Shown: piece by piece, positions 38,618 through 50,675 of the stretch
How the letters are laid out: each line of letters begins with the position of its first letter
Position numbering within the stretch: the first letter of the stretch is position 1
Translations under genes and position numbers: made by a program
DNA from: Rutidosis leptorrhynchoides
Lineage: Eukaryota > Streptophyta > Magnoliopsida > Asterales > Asteraceae
NCBI RefSeq assembly: GCF_046630445.1
Contig: NC_092336.1
Location: forward strand, 504,261,001-504,325,000
Length of the DNA: 64,000 nt
Direction: 5' to 3'
Notes under the pieces: generated by a model
What the model was told of the DNA's origin: nothing
What the model saw: only the letters and a program-made list of their open reading frames with translations
Database searches by the model: none

Positions 38618-39968
38618 TTCTGTTATTATACCCAACCCATAAATATATCAATGCTTATTCTGTTTCATCACTTCTTCTTCTTCATCTTTTATAAACGTTC
38701 CAATTCCAACTCAGATTCATAACAGCTTAACATAAATTGAATTAAGACTTTTAAACAACCTGAAAAAAACCTCTATGAATCTTTGAATTACTTTTAAAAC
38801 GCAAAAAAAAAAAAAGAAATAATTTGCTGCTACTGCAGCCGCTGAATAATAAAAAAAAGTAAAACAATTCGATTTCTAGGATGTTTTAAGCAAAGGTTAT
38901 AACATAATTTATGTTTCAAATCACTCTTGGAAGTTATAAAAATTATCAATTTAACTTAACTCGCAACAGAAATTCCGAATTCGTTTATGAACACAAGTTT
39001 GACCTTTTGGATTCGAAACTTTGACTCAAGAATTCTTGCTCGATAAAACGAATTGAGGTTTGATATTTTAAAGAAAGTTTACATGTATGATTCCCAACGC
39101 TTCTGTATTAACACATTTTTGAAATTTGTTCACAATCGATAATTTGTTGAAAAGGTAGAGGGACAGAGACTAGCGAATGTATATATTAAAATTTCCATTT
39201 GATTTTTGCTGTTATCCCCTGAATTGCAATCACAGAGTATGAATTATATAATATATAAATTACTGTTCTTAACTGTGATGAGAGGGACTCGTAATAAACA
39301 ACAGACAGGATCAATTAAATCAGAGAAAAATTTGTATAAAAAAACAAATAAAGAGGAGTATGATGTTAACAGATTTTTGGAGTGTTCTTTGTGTTTGATT
39401 CCTTTTAGTATACTGCCAGAAACAGATGGGTAACAATTTATGATTTACCAAATTATATATATACAGGTTTTCTTTTCTAATTTATAACTAAATAAGTAAA
39501 TAGATTAATATTAGTAGTAATAATTTTATAAAACATAATAATAATATTTTAGTAATACATTAACAATTATGATAATAGTATTAATTATCATTAACAATAT
39601 TAATGAGAATTTGATTATTTACATGTTATTATTGATAATGGCTTTAATAGGAATGGTAATTATAATTATAAAAGTAATAGTATTAATGATAATAATAATG
39701 ATAACAATAATAATAGATTGTATTATTTACTAATAATAATAATAATAATAATAATAACATTAACGTAACAATTTACATGTATTTTACTTTCATATATAAT
39801 CTTAGTAGTAGATTTTAGTATTACTATTTATTTTGATGAAAGTAACAATGCATTATTAATATTATGTTTTTATCTTGTAATTGTATTTAATATTTTAATT
39901 TATTAGTTATGTAATATTTAATAATTATGTTTATAATAACCTATATTTAATATTATTATCCATGATTT

Positions 39969-39976
<8 letters not shown>

Positions 39977-40021
<45 letters not shown>
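39977..40021. repeat. (TA)n microsatellite in LTR B
   Basis: Shorter than its partner at 48032-48101 in LTR C. Confidence 0.9.
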
Positions 40022-40023
<2 letters not shown>

Positions 40024-40806
40024 ACAATCTATTTACTAATATTATTGATAATGTTACTTAATAATAATACTAATAATGATGATAGTATTAATATACTAAT
40101 TATATTCAGCTTGTAATTAAGTTTACTTTTTGTTTATAATATCTTGTAACTATATCATTTTATGGTATCCTTATTATTTATTAATTTTATTTATTTATTA
40201 CAATATTACATATGTATGGATTTCATATATATTTATTTATACATCTAGGTTCGTGAATCGTCGGGAATAGTCAAAGGTCAAATGATTACATGAACACAGT
40301 TCAAAGTTTTTGAGACTTCAATATTACAGACTTTGCTTATCGTGTCGGAAACATATAAAGATTAAGTTTAAATTTGGTCAGAAATTCCCGGGTCATCACA
40401 GTACCTACCCGTTAAAGAAATTTCGTCCCGAAATTTGAGTGTGGTCGTCATGGCTAACAATAAGAATGTTTTTCTGACGAATAGGAGCTGATAAATAGAG
40501 TTTTATCGTTATTGGTTAATATAGATAAAACTATTCGAGTACTCAAAGCGTACGAGTGAAGGTATCACAAAAGATTGAAATAGGAAAAGTAAAGATTCGT
40601 CTTAACTTTCGACAGAGTCAGGGTTGAATTTAGAAAATAGGATACGTCTTATCTTTTGACGTTGTCTTGATTGAATTCCAGAATTTAAGGGATTTGAAGA
40701 AAATCTTCGAAATCTAAAAGATTTGATTCTTCTGCGAATAAGGAAATTTAGATTTCTATAATTAAATACGGTGATCTCCCTCGATTCCTCTGTCTAATAT
40801 TTTCAC

Positions 40807-40813
40807 TATAAAT
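40807..40813 (+). promoter_or_regulatory. Antisense TATA box, nested element
   Basis: CACTATAAATTTT, 75 bases before the ATG at 40882. Confidence 0.5.
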
Positions 40814-40881
40814 TTTACCTTTTCCGTTCCATTAATCTTCACCACTTCAATACTCAATTCCCAAATTCAAAAGATCGTGAA

Positions 40882-41055
40882 ATGCTTAATCCAGTTATGA
40901 TCCTTGTCCTTATCCTGATTATCGCAACAATCATTCTCCTTTTCCAACTTCCACCGGAGGAATCCGTTTATTTCTACCATGCTTTAGGGATTATTGTATT
41001 TATAATTCTCCCATGTCTTTATATTGCTATACGCACTGATATCCACGGTTTGTAA
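40882..41055 (+). CDS. Antisense 57-aa two-membrane-segment microprotein, copy 2
   Basis: Begins MLNPVMILVLILIIATI, contains LPPEESVYFY and CLYIAI, ends TDIHGL. This is the most divergent of the three copies yet has the same length, start and stop. Versus 55460-55633, several differences are synonymous (for example GAG/GAA, TCC/TCT, TAT/TAC, GTA/GTG, GCT/GCC, GGT/GGG), and most replacements in the membrane stretches swap hydrophobic residues. Unknown family. Confidence 0.5.
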   Translation: MLNPVMILVLILIIATIILLFQLPPEESVYFYHALGIIVFIILPCLYIAIRTDIHGL

Positions 41056-41591
41056 TTTCGGTGTTGTTGTTGGGCCTTATATTCTCCCTTATATTTTGGA
41101 TCTCTTTGCCTTTTTATTATCCTCTCGACCTCTAGTAAAGCGAGCAACGGTCCAGAATTCATAGATATGAACTTCGAAATGAACATAGTTAATGTTCTAA
41201 AAAAGAAATGGTAATAGCACGATCTTGATTCGTCAAATTACCAGAATATCTGAAAAAGATAGAACTATCAAGAAAATATGTTCTTGATATGTTTATGTAT
41301 CAGATAAAATGTAAGAGTCGTGTAACATGGCACATGATGACGTTATAATCTGTGAATCATCATATCATATTTAGAAACTCAGCATGACTTAATGTAATAT
41401 AATCACGTTGATCAAGTGTCATTATATTATACTAACTCATGCATCAGTTCCCAACATTACTTCAATAACATTCATAATTCTTGAAAGTTTATAGAATATA
41501 GAAACTAACAGTTTCTATATGATGTAACACTGATAGCACGAAGAGATTAATGAATTCGGATAAGAATATTTATGAAAATATCCTCAGAAAT

Positions 41592-41723
41592 ATGGAGGAT
41601 ATTTATAATGAAAGATACGATGATATCTTGGAATATCTAAGATCAGAGGATGATAGAAACTATTGTCTGCAAGGGTTTAGAGTAAGGAGCAAGATATTCA
41701 CTAAAGACTTTAACAGACATTGA
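41592..41723 (+). CDS. Antisense 43-codon frame, copy 2 (doubtful)
   Basis: MEDIYNERYDDILEYLRSED, then differs from the other copies at several residues, ending FNRH. A degraded second copy of the same block lies at about 41880-41980. Overlaps a perfect stem AATATCCTC/GAGGATATT (41576-41602). Confidence 0.25.
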   Translation: MEDIYNERYDDILEYLRSEDDRNYCLQGFRVRSKIFTKDFNRH

Positions 41724-42425
41724 ATCATTTGGATTCTTTGAAGTCAAACATATTCTTTGTGATTTGTCAATGGCTTTCTTCATAATTTCGCATAATCTGC
41801 CTTTTGGTACTAAGTTTTCTATTGAATGTTTCCATTATAAAGATACACAGGAAGCACGAAGAGGAATATAATTTCGGATGAGAATATTTATGAAAATATC
41901 CTCAGAAATATCGAAGATATTGATGATGATATTTTGGAATTTCTAAGTTCGATGGTTGATGGAGAAAGATTTTCCGCAAGATTCTAACATGACTTCGGAG
42001 CAATATATTTTCTAAAGATTTCAACGGATCCAGAATTATCTGGATTCCTTGAATATAGGGTATGGTCCTTGTGTTTGTCCTTGGTCTCTTTCGTGGTTAG
42101 CTCAATCTATTTTCCAGTTCTAATTTTTCTGAGCTTTTCCAGCATACTATTGTTTATCATCAAACTTTCGATGATTAAGGTCGTTTACGGTTGTCTATGG
42201 TTTTTGCTGCTTCATTCAACTTTTTCAACATTCAGAGTATTGATTTGTGACTGAGTGCTTTTCAGAATTTTAGAATGAGAGATCATAATTCTAAGAGATA
42301 AATATCATACATATAACTGTTGATGAAGATATGCTGTGAGTTTTCAAAGTAGTGATTGCTGATTCCCGGTAATTGTTATGGCAGTTCTCGTTACAAGATG
42401 CGGATGAGTATATGATAGGGTTTCA

Positions 42426-42659
42426 ATGAATAAATATAATGATTTGTCAGAGAGATTTAAGCCAAAAAAAAACAACGAGGTTGCTGGTACGTCTACTGGT
42501 AATATGGTGGAATATAAAAGAATTCACCGGTATCAAAAGGGAAATTGTATATATCAGGTTTATAGTAAGGCTACTTCGAATGAAATGTCGAAGTTGACTT
42601 GTTGGAGCTGTGACAAAATTGGCTACTTTGAAAAGGGATCACAAAATTATTTTTGCTAA
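42426..42659 (+). pseudogene. Antisense zinc-knuckle-like relic
   Basis: A 77-codon plus-strand frame ending CWSCDKIGYFEKGSQ. It resembles a gag-type CX2CX4HX4C knuckle with His changed to Tyr and the last Cys to Ser. Counterparts at about 36475-36540 and 56935-57000 are more broken. It lies antisense to the element. It could be a captured fragment or chance similarity. Confidence 0.3.
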
Positions 42660-43869
42660 TAAATGCCAAAGGATCTAACGCGGCTACGTATTAAACTTTT
42701 ACTCAGTTGTCGAGAGTTTCTCAGGTGCATAACTATATGCGTCAACCTTTCCTTCTGTAGATGAAGTGCGGTTGGTTCATACTCTCGATTGAAGTGTTTT
42801 CCAGAATCATGAAAGGTTTGAACGCAGATTGTAATCGTCAAGATACAAATGAGGTTTAAGATGGAATCAAGTGGCAAACTTGAAGAATTGTTTAGTTTCA
42901 CATGTTATAAACAATATTTTAATTCATTTTAATTGTCCAATCTTATTAGTCCACAATCGATAGTCCACAGTAACAGTCCAATAATTCATATATAGTTTAA
43001 TATATAATATTCGAATTAATTAATACGTATCGTGACCCGTGTACATGTCTCAGACTCGATCACAACTCAAATTATATATATTATTATAGAATCAACCTCA
43101 ACCCTGTATAGAGAACTCGATCATTACTGCATATAGAGTGTCTATGGTTATTCCAAATAATATATATAGATGCGTCGATATGATATGTCAAAACCTTGTA
43201 CACGTGTCCCGATATTTACAGTGCGTAAAAATAAATAACAGAAATTAAATGACGATAAATAAAATTGCGAGAATTTAAATTGCGATAAATAAATTGCAAT
43301 AAATAAAATGTAATACGGAATTAATTAGTTAGCTAGGAACAATTAGCTAGGAACAATTAGCTAGGAACAGTTAGCGTGAATTCTTAACAAAATTTCTCAT
43401 AGTTAATTTGTTTGTTTTCTAACAAATTTTATTTTATCAAATGTTTTCTTCATTATGCCACTTGTTGGATTCTGATGGGTCAAAATCCAAATATGAAATT
43501 GAATGAATATGGTTATTCTGTGGTGAACGGATTTGTATATCGGTGGATGTAAGTAGGAAAGTAAACGACTGTTGAATCAGTTTCGAAGAATGTACATTGT
43601 GACTTATTAACGTGAAATCTGAATATTCCTCGGGTATTACCTACCCGTTAAAATATTTTCATCATTAATAGTTTGTACGAAAGAATTTTTAATTGCATTC
43701 TTTATGAAAATATACTTTCATATATATTTTCTTCAGATGTAATCATAGATTAAATGAGTTAATATAATATTAAACTCATTTGATTTACCGTTATAACTAG
43801 AATACATAATCTCTAAAGCATTAGAGATTACATAATCGTCATGAAGAACGAAGGTAATTGATGTAAAAC

Positions 43870-44418
43870 GATACGTAGAATGATGATTGTACTCGAGGTA
43901 CTGAATGTGATATTGAGGCAAGGATTGTTGATAATACAGGTGCTGTTACTGATGGTACTGTCGGTGTCGGTGATGTTGCTGAAGCTGGTAAGTTTTGCAC
44001 CATGTTCTCCAAATTGATTACTCGAGCGCGAAGCTCGTTGACTTCTTCGATTACCCCGGGATGATTGTCGGTCGGAACGAGCGGATGAATAAGGTTTAGA
44101 ATCTGAGTTATGATATAGTCGTGGCGAGATATTTGGGAAATGAGGGTGAAATGGTGTTACGAACAGGTTCGCCGGTAAGTGCTTCAGGTTCTTCGCCAAA
44201 AGGTGAATTCGGTTAGTGGATGGGATCGCCTTCTGCGCGTCTCCATTGATTAAGTTGACTATGAATCCATCAGATGAATTGGGGATGGATGATTGGTTGA
44301 TTCATTCTAGTGTCGTTGCTTTCGGAGCTTAGATGACTATCCATTCTGAATAACTGTCGGGATAATTATCGAAATAGCTGTCAGAATCCGAGGGACTCGA
44401 TCTAGTTGAGGGATTCAT
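43870..44418 (-). pseudogene. Degraded gag-like N-terminus of the nested element
   Basis: Minus strand from ATG 44418 (MNPSTRSSPSDSDS) with stops and frame changes. Near the end it has ELRARVINLENMV, matching the coiled-coil of the 144-codon gag-like frame in the plus-strand relative. Unlike that copy it reads on past the coiled coil. Confidence 0.6.
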
Positions 44419-46606
44419 CTCGTACAATCAGATGAAGGATTTTCGATAAGAATTAGATTATAGGATGTAGATTAGTACCCTGCAATACATAATTTACATA
44501 TGCATATATAATACTAAAATCCCATAAGTTACGGAGGAATTTACGGAAGTTGACAGGCAAAGTTACAGTAACAGATACGCTAAGATTTGAAGTAGCAGAT
44601 ACGCTAAGATTTGAAGTAGCAGATACGCTAAGATATGAATTTTGTCTATACATTATTCATGCAGTCAATGCAGTAAAACGTGTCTAGACTAAGAATGATA
44701 AGCAAGTGATTCTCTAAGAATGATAAGCAGGTAATTTTTGACACAGAATGATAAGCAAAACTTTTTAACATGCAGACACGGTCGAAGTCCAGACTCACTA
44801 ATGCATCTAAACAATTATCAGTTAGACATACTAATGCAAGACCTAGTTCGCCTGTGAAGACCCGTCCTAATCCATCCAGATGAATTCCATATCAATTATA
44901 AACGATTCACAACAGTTGATTACATCGCGAGGTACTTGACCTCTATATGATACATTTTACAAACATTGCATTCGTTTTTGAAAAGACAATCTTTCATTTC
45001 ATTGAAAGTTAATAGGCATGCATACCATTTCATAATATATCTAACTATAATTGACTTAACAATAATCTTGATGAACTCGACGACTCGAATGCAACGTCTT
45101 TTGAAATATGCCCGGAATGACTCCAAGTAATATCTATAAAATGAGCAAATGCACAGCGGAAGATTTCTTTCGTACCTGAGAATAAACATGCTTTCAAGTG
45201 TCAACCAAAAGGTTGGTGAGTTCATTAGTTTAACATAAATAATCATTTTATAATTTTAATAGACCACAAGATTTCATATTTCCATTTCTCATAAACATAC
45301 GTCCCATGCAGAGAGACAAAAATATCATTCATATGGATTGAACACCTGGTAACCGACATTAACAATATGTATAATAGAATATCCCCATCATTTCGGGATC
45401 CTCCTTCGGACATGATATAAATTTCGAAGTACTAAAGCATCCGGTACTTTGGATGGGGCTTGTTGGGCCCAATAGATCTATCTTTAGGATTCGCGTCAAT
45501 TAGGGTGTCTGTTCCCTAATTCTTAGATTACCAGACTAAAAAGGGGCATATTCAGTTTCGATCATTCAACCATAGAACGTAATTTCGATTACTTGTGTCT
45601 ATTTCGTAAAACAGTTATAAAAGCAGCGCATGTATTCTCAGTCCCAAAATATATATTGCGAAAGCATTTAAAAAGAGATTAATGAAACTCACCTAATGTA
45701 TTTTGTAGTAAAACTACATATGGCTATATTGAACAACTGAACAAAGCAGGGTTGGCCTCGGGTTCACGAACCTATATTATTTGTATATATTAAAACGTAT
45801 AATCGAAATTGAACAAATTCCTATATTATAACTTATGTTATATACTATGTATAATTAATTTGTGTATACAACAAGATTAGTGTTTAGATAATTATATTAC
45901 TATATATATTTAGTTAGTTTTATATTAAAAATACTTGATTTGATATATATGAATATTCGTATAAAATTCGTTAATAGAATTAATACATACTTTTATGTAT
46001 TATTACCTATAAATATATTTTTATATACATAACATTTATTTAGTAAAATCATATTAATAAAGGTAAGTAAAAGTTGTAGTTGATAATTATAATAATATTA
46101 AAAATAACAATACTGATAACAATATAATTATGGTAATTTTACTGTTAATAATAGTTAGGATAATAGTTTTAATAGTAATAATAACGATTCTCATAATATT
46201 GATATTAATACTTATAATAACCTGATAACACTAATAATAATGATAATATTAATAATACATAATAATAATACTCGTACTTATAGATTGATGTAAATGATAA
46301 TGTTTATGAAAATAATAATAGTAAGATTAATAATACTTCTAATTAACAATAATGATAATATTAATAATAATATTTTTAAGAATGATAATTATGTTAATAA
46401 TAATAATAATACTAATAATGATAATGGTAATAATATTAGTAATAGTATCAATTATATTACTTGTCTTAATATATATAATAATAATTACTAATAATAACAA
46501 TAACAATAATAATGACATTAGCAATAACAACAACAATAATAATAAAAATAATAAAAGTAAAAGAAAATAATAAGGTTACCCTTTTAAAATTCGCTCTAAC
46601 AATAAA

Positions 46607-46682
46607 CTGCCCACAACCAGGCTCGAACCCAAGACCTCTTGAACATCCGAACAACACCTTAACCAGTTGGGCTGAGCCCGTT
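46607..46682 (-). other. tRNA-like module in LTR C
   Basis: Same as in LTR B: box A 46663-46674 and box B 46620-46629. The T run after the 3' end is weaker here. Confidence 0.5.
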
Positions 46683-48026
46683 TTCTGTTATTATACCCAA
46701 CCCGTAAATATATCAATGCTTATTCTGTTTCATCACTTCTTCTTCTTCATCTTTTATAAACGTTCCAATTCCAACTCAGATTCATAACAGCTTAACATAA
46801 ATTGAATTAAGACTTTTAAACAACCTGTAATAAACCTCTATGAATCTTTGAATTACTTTTAAAACGCAAAAAAAAAAAGAAATAATTTGCTGCTACTGCA
46901 ACCGCTGAATAAAAAAAAAGTAAAACAATTCGATTTCTAGGATGTTTTAAGCAAAGGTTATAACACAATTTGTGTTTCAAATCACTCTTGGAAGTTATAA
47001 AAATTTTCAATTTAACTTAACTCGCAACAGAAATTCCGAATTCGTTTATGAACACAAGTTTGACCTTTTGGATTCGAAACTTTGACTCAAGAATTCTTGC
47101 TCGATAAAACGAATTGAGGTTTGATATTTTAAAGAAAGTTTACATGTATGATTCCCAACGCTTCTGTATTAACACATTTTTGAAATTTGTTCACAATCGA
47201 TAATTTGTTGAAAAGGTAGAGGGACAGAGACTAGCGAATGTATATATTAAAATTTCCATTTGATTTTTGCTGTTATCCCCTGAATTGCAATCACAGAGTA
47301 TGAATTATATAATATATAAATTACTGTTCTTAACTGTGATGAGAGGGACTCGTAATAAACAACAGACAGGATCAATTAAATCAGAGAAAAATTTGTATAA
47401 AAAAACAAATAAAGAGGAGTATGATGTTAACAGATTTTTGGAGTGTTCTTTGTGTTTGATTCCTTTTAGTATACTGCCAGAAACAGATGGGTAACAATTT
47501 AAACAATTTATGATTTACCAAATTATATATATACAGGTTTTCTTTTCTAATTTATAACTAAATAAGTAAATAGATTAATATTAGTAGTAATAATTTTATA
47601 AAACATAATAATAATATTTTAGTAATACATTAACAATTATGATAATAGTATTAATTATCATTAACAATATTAATGAGAATTTGATTATTTACATGGTATT
47701 ATTGATAATGGCTTTAATAGGAATGGTAATTATAATTATAAAAGTAATAGTATTAATGATAATAATAATGATAACAATAATAATAGATTGTATTATTTAC
47801 TAATAATAATAATAACATTAACATAACAATTTACATGTATTTTACTTTCATATATAATCTTAGTAGTAGATTTTAGTATTACTATTTATTTTGATGAAAG
47901 TAACAATGCATTATTAATATTATGTTTTTATCTTGTAATTGTATTTAATATTTTAATTTATTAGTTATGTAATATATAATAATTATGTTTATAATAACCT
48001 ATATTTAATATTATTATCCATGACTT

Positions 48027-48031
<5 letters not shown>

Positions 48032-48101
<70 letters not shown>
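48032..48101. repeat. (TA)n microsatellite in LTR C
   Basis: Longer than the partner tract in LTR B; the main cause of the LTR length difference. Confidence 0.9.
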
Positions 48102-48104
<3 letters not shown>

Positions 48105-49812
48105 AATAATAATAATAACAATCTATTTACTAATATTATTGATAATGTTACTTAATAATAATACTAATAATGATGATAGTATTAATATACTAATTATATT
48201 CAGCTTGTAATTAAGTTTACTTTTTGTTTATAATATCTTGTAACTATATCATTTTATGGTATCCTTATTATTTATTAATTTTATTTATTTATTACAATAT
48301 TACATATGTATGGATTTCATATATATTTATTTATACATCTAGGTTTGTTAATCGTCGGGAATAGTCAAAGGTCAAATGATTACATGAACACAGTTCAAAG
48401 TTTTTGAGACTTCAATATTACAGACTTTGCTTATCGTGTCGGAAACATATAAAGATTAAGTTTAAATTTGGTCGGAAATTCCCGGGTCATCACAAAAGTA
48501 TAGCTTTGAAAGATGTAGGAATCTAAGAGTGGTGATACCGGTTATATCTCGAATTGAATTTTGAGGTTTCAAAATCAGAATATGTAACTGGGTTTGAATG
48601 AATATGGTTGTTTTGATTTCTGTAAGCAAATGTATATAGTTGTGAAAGTAGGGAGTATAGTGGATGATTTGATTAATCGGAATCGAAGTATGTAACATAT
48701 TAATTGTGAATTTATATATCTCTCGGGTATTACCTACCCGTTAAAAATTTTCACAACTAATATCTTGTACAAAAGAATTTTTAATTACAATCTTTATGAA
48801 AACATATATACATATATATTTTCCTCAGATGTAACATAGATTTAATGAGTTAATATTAAATTAAACTCATTTGGTTTACGGTTGAAATTAGAATTGAGTA
48901 ATCCCTAAAATTTTAGAAATCACATGAGTATTTCTTCAATGATATTAAAATTATGAATCAATACTTTGTTATTTGTTGATGCATGATGTTGGTTTTTGTG
49001 AAATTCTTGAGAACTTCGCAAGGTACGAATGATGTTATTTGAAAAGTTTCGAATACATCGATGATGAAAATGTAAAATTAAACATATATTTGATTAATAC
49101 ACTTGTTTTATTATGAATTGGAATTTATTGAATTGAGACAGAGATTTCAGTTAACGATGGTTAAGTTGCGGACGAAGGATGCACATCATTGCATATTAGT
49201 AATATGAATTAACCGAGTAGTTAAGATTCACACATACTAGCTTAGTACGGAAAGATTTATTATGGTTTAAAAATTTATATATATAAGATATACATATAAA
49301 TCCTTCAGTGGAAATGAGTTAATATTTTATAACTCGTTGATACAATATATTTGTTGTTGATTCGTAATGATGTCCACAGTGATTCTTGAACTGACGGAGT
49401 TTGTGATGTTACAGGTGCTGTTGATTCTGACGATGCTGACGGCACTGACTGTGCTAGTGATGCTAACGGTACTGTTGATGCTGTTGGTAAAACAACTCTA
49501 TCTGGTAAATCACGCACTATTCTTATCAGAGTTTCCACTCTTCCTTCTATCATTTTGGTTCACTCATCTTATTTATGGTTAGAGTTAGAATAGATAATCT
49601 CTAAGACTTTAGAGACTACATAATCGTCGCAGAATGTTTCTCCAATGAAGTTATGACTTAATACTTCATCGTTTGTTACTGTTGGTATTCCTTGATATCT
49701 ACAGAGCGTATGACATTGGTGCTCGTGAGACAGATTGTAAAGTTGAGGTTTACAACACGGTTGTAGTTGGGGGTGGTAATGGTACTGTTGGCATTGATGA
49801 TGGTGGTACTGG

Positions 49813-50247
49813 TTATGCTGCTGGTGCTGCTGCTGGTGTTTGTAACCTTTGCACCATATTCTCCAAAGCCACTACCCGGGCGTGAAGCTCTTTGACTTCT
49901 TCTATTACACCGGGGTGATTGTCAGTTCGGAAGAGCGGATAAATAAAATCTAGAATTTGGTGTAGTATATAATCGTGACGAGATACTCTGGAAATGAGAG
50001 AGAAAATGGTGTTTCGAACAGGTTTGCCGGTAAGTGCTTCAGGTTCTTCACCAAGAGGGCAATGCGGTGGATGGAAGGGATCACCTTCTTCTTGTCTTCA
50101 ATGATTGAGAAGGCTACGAATCCATCCCCAATTCATCCAGAATAGATGATGGTTGATTGGTTGATCCATGCCAGTCACACTGCTTTCGAATCTTGAGTGG
50201 GATTCCATTTCGGAATCTGAGGGACTTGAACTAATGACGAATTCCAT
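49813..50247 (-). pseudogene. 144-codon gag-like frame, composite copy 1 (one stop)
   Basis: Minus strand ATG 50247 to TAA 49813, exactly 435 bases like the intact copy at 63418-63852. A TGA replaces a tryptophan codon after RSLLNH. The coiled-coil region VIEEVKELHARVVALENMV and the terminal Ala-rich stretch with its stop are shared. Confidence 0.75.
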
Positions 50248-50663
50248 TTCGTACGATTGAATAAGGATTTTTCGATATGAAATGATTTTCGATTATCAGA
50301 TGGTATTCTAATTACATAGAATATCCATAGATATAGAACAAAAGATTTCGTAGATTACGGAGGAATTTGCGGGATATGTCAGGCAAAGTTTATAGTAACA
50401 GATACGCTAAGATATGGATTAGCAGATACGCTAAGATATGAATTTTGTCTATAAACTATTCATGCAATCAATGCAGTAAGACGTGTCTAGACTAAGAATG
50501 ATAAGTAGGTAATTTCCTACGGATGGTAAGTAGATGCTTTCCGACTAGAAATGATAAGCAAAACATTTGACATGCAGACACGGTCGAAGTCCAGACCCAC
50601 TAATGCATCTAAACAACTATCAGTTAGACACACTAATGCAAGACCTGGTTCGCTAAGACCACC

Positions 50664-50675
50664 ACTTTGATACCA
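50664..50675 (-). other. Primer-binding site, mutated, composite element 1
   Basis: Minus strand TGGTATCAAAGT; two changes from TGGTATCAGAGC. Confidence 0.7.

Larger units (their letters stand above)
36790..40400 (-). repeat. 3' LTR of the nested element (LTR B, 3611 bp)
   Basis: Nearly the same as LTR C, apart from scattered substitutions and the length of a TA tract (39977-40021). It shares its ends and the 600-base module with LTR A/D, but the middle (about 38620-39800) is different sequence. A likely start region in sense is TTTTAATATATACATTCG near 39190. Confidence 0.9.
40401..44852 (-). other. Internal region of the nested element, non-coding in sense except a gag relic
   Basis: The polypurine tract (minus AACGGGTAGGTAC) lies at 40401-40413. 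Similar to the composite internals over 40401-42900 and 43440-44850. The 42950-43215 block instead resembles 750-1030 of the LTR at the window start, followed by short direct repeats of TTAGCTAGGAACAA (43327-43375). A second polypurine-like site lies at 43634-43656. Leader repeats: GCAGATACGCTAAGAT three times (44570-44640) and AAGAATGATAAGCA-like (44690-44760). Confidence 0.75.
36790..48494 (-). mobile_element. Complete LARD-like element (11.7 kb) nested in the composite
   Basis: Two LTRs, 36790-40400 and 44853-48494, in minus orientation (TGTGATGACCC to GGGTCTTCACA), flanked by the target duplication AAAGT (36785-36789, 48495-48499). The uninterrupted site reads GTCAAAGTATAGC in the related copy at 57241. 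The internal region (40401-44852) has a polypurine tract but no pol genes and no recognisable primer site. Confidence 0.93.
44853..48494 (-). repeat. 5' LTR of the nested element (LTR C, 3642 bp)
   Basis: Pairs with LTR B. Starts TGTGATGACCC at 48494 and ends GGGTCTTCACA at 44853. The sequence beyond the end (GGCGAACTAGG) lacks the TGGTATCAGAGC primer site seen in its relatives. Confidence 0.9.

Noticed and set aside
39206..39433. 75-codon plus-strand frame, identical at 47267-47494
   Set aside because: Lies antisense in the LTR pair B/C; identity follows from the recent duplication of the LTRs and gives no evidence of coding.
49367..49885. Plus-strand frames of 70-71 codons, repeated at 58118-58636
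   Set aside because: They are shadows of the minus-strand gag-like region and leader; the real frame is on the other strand.
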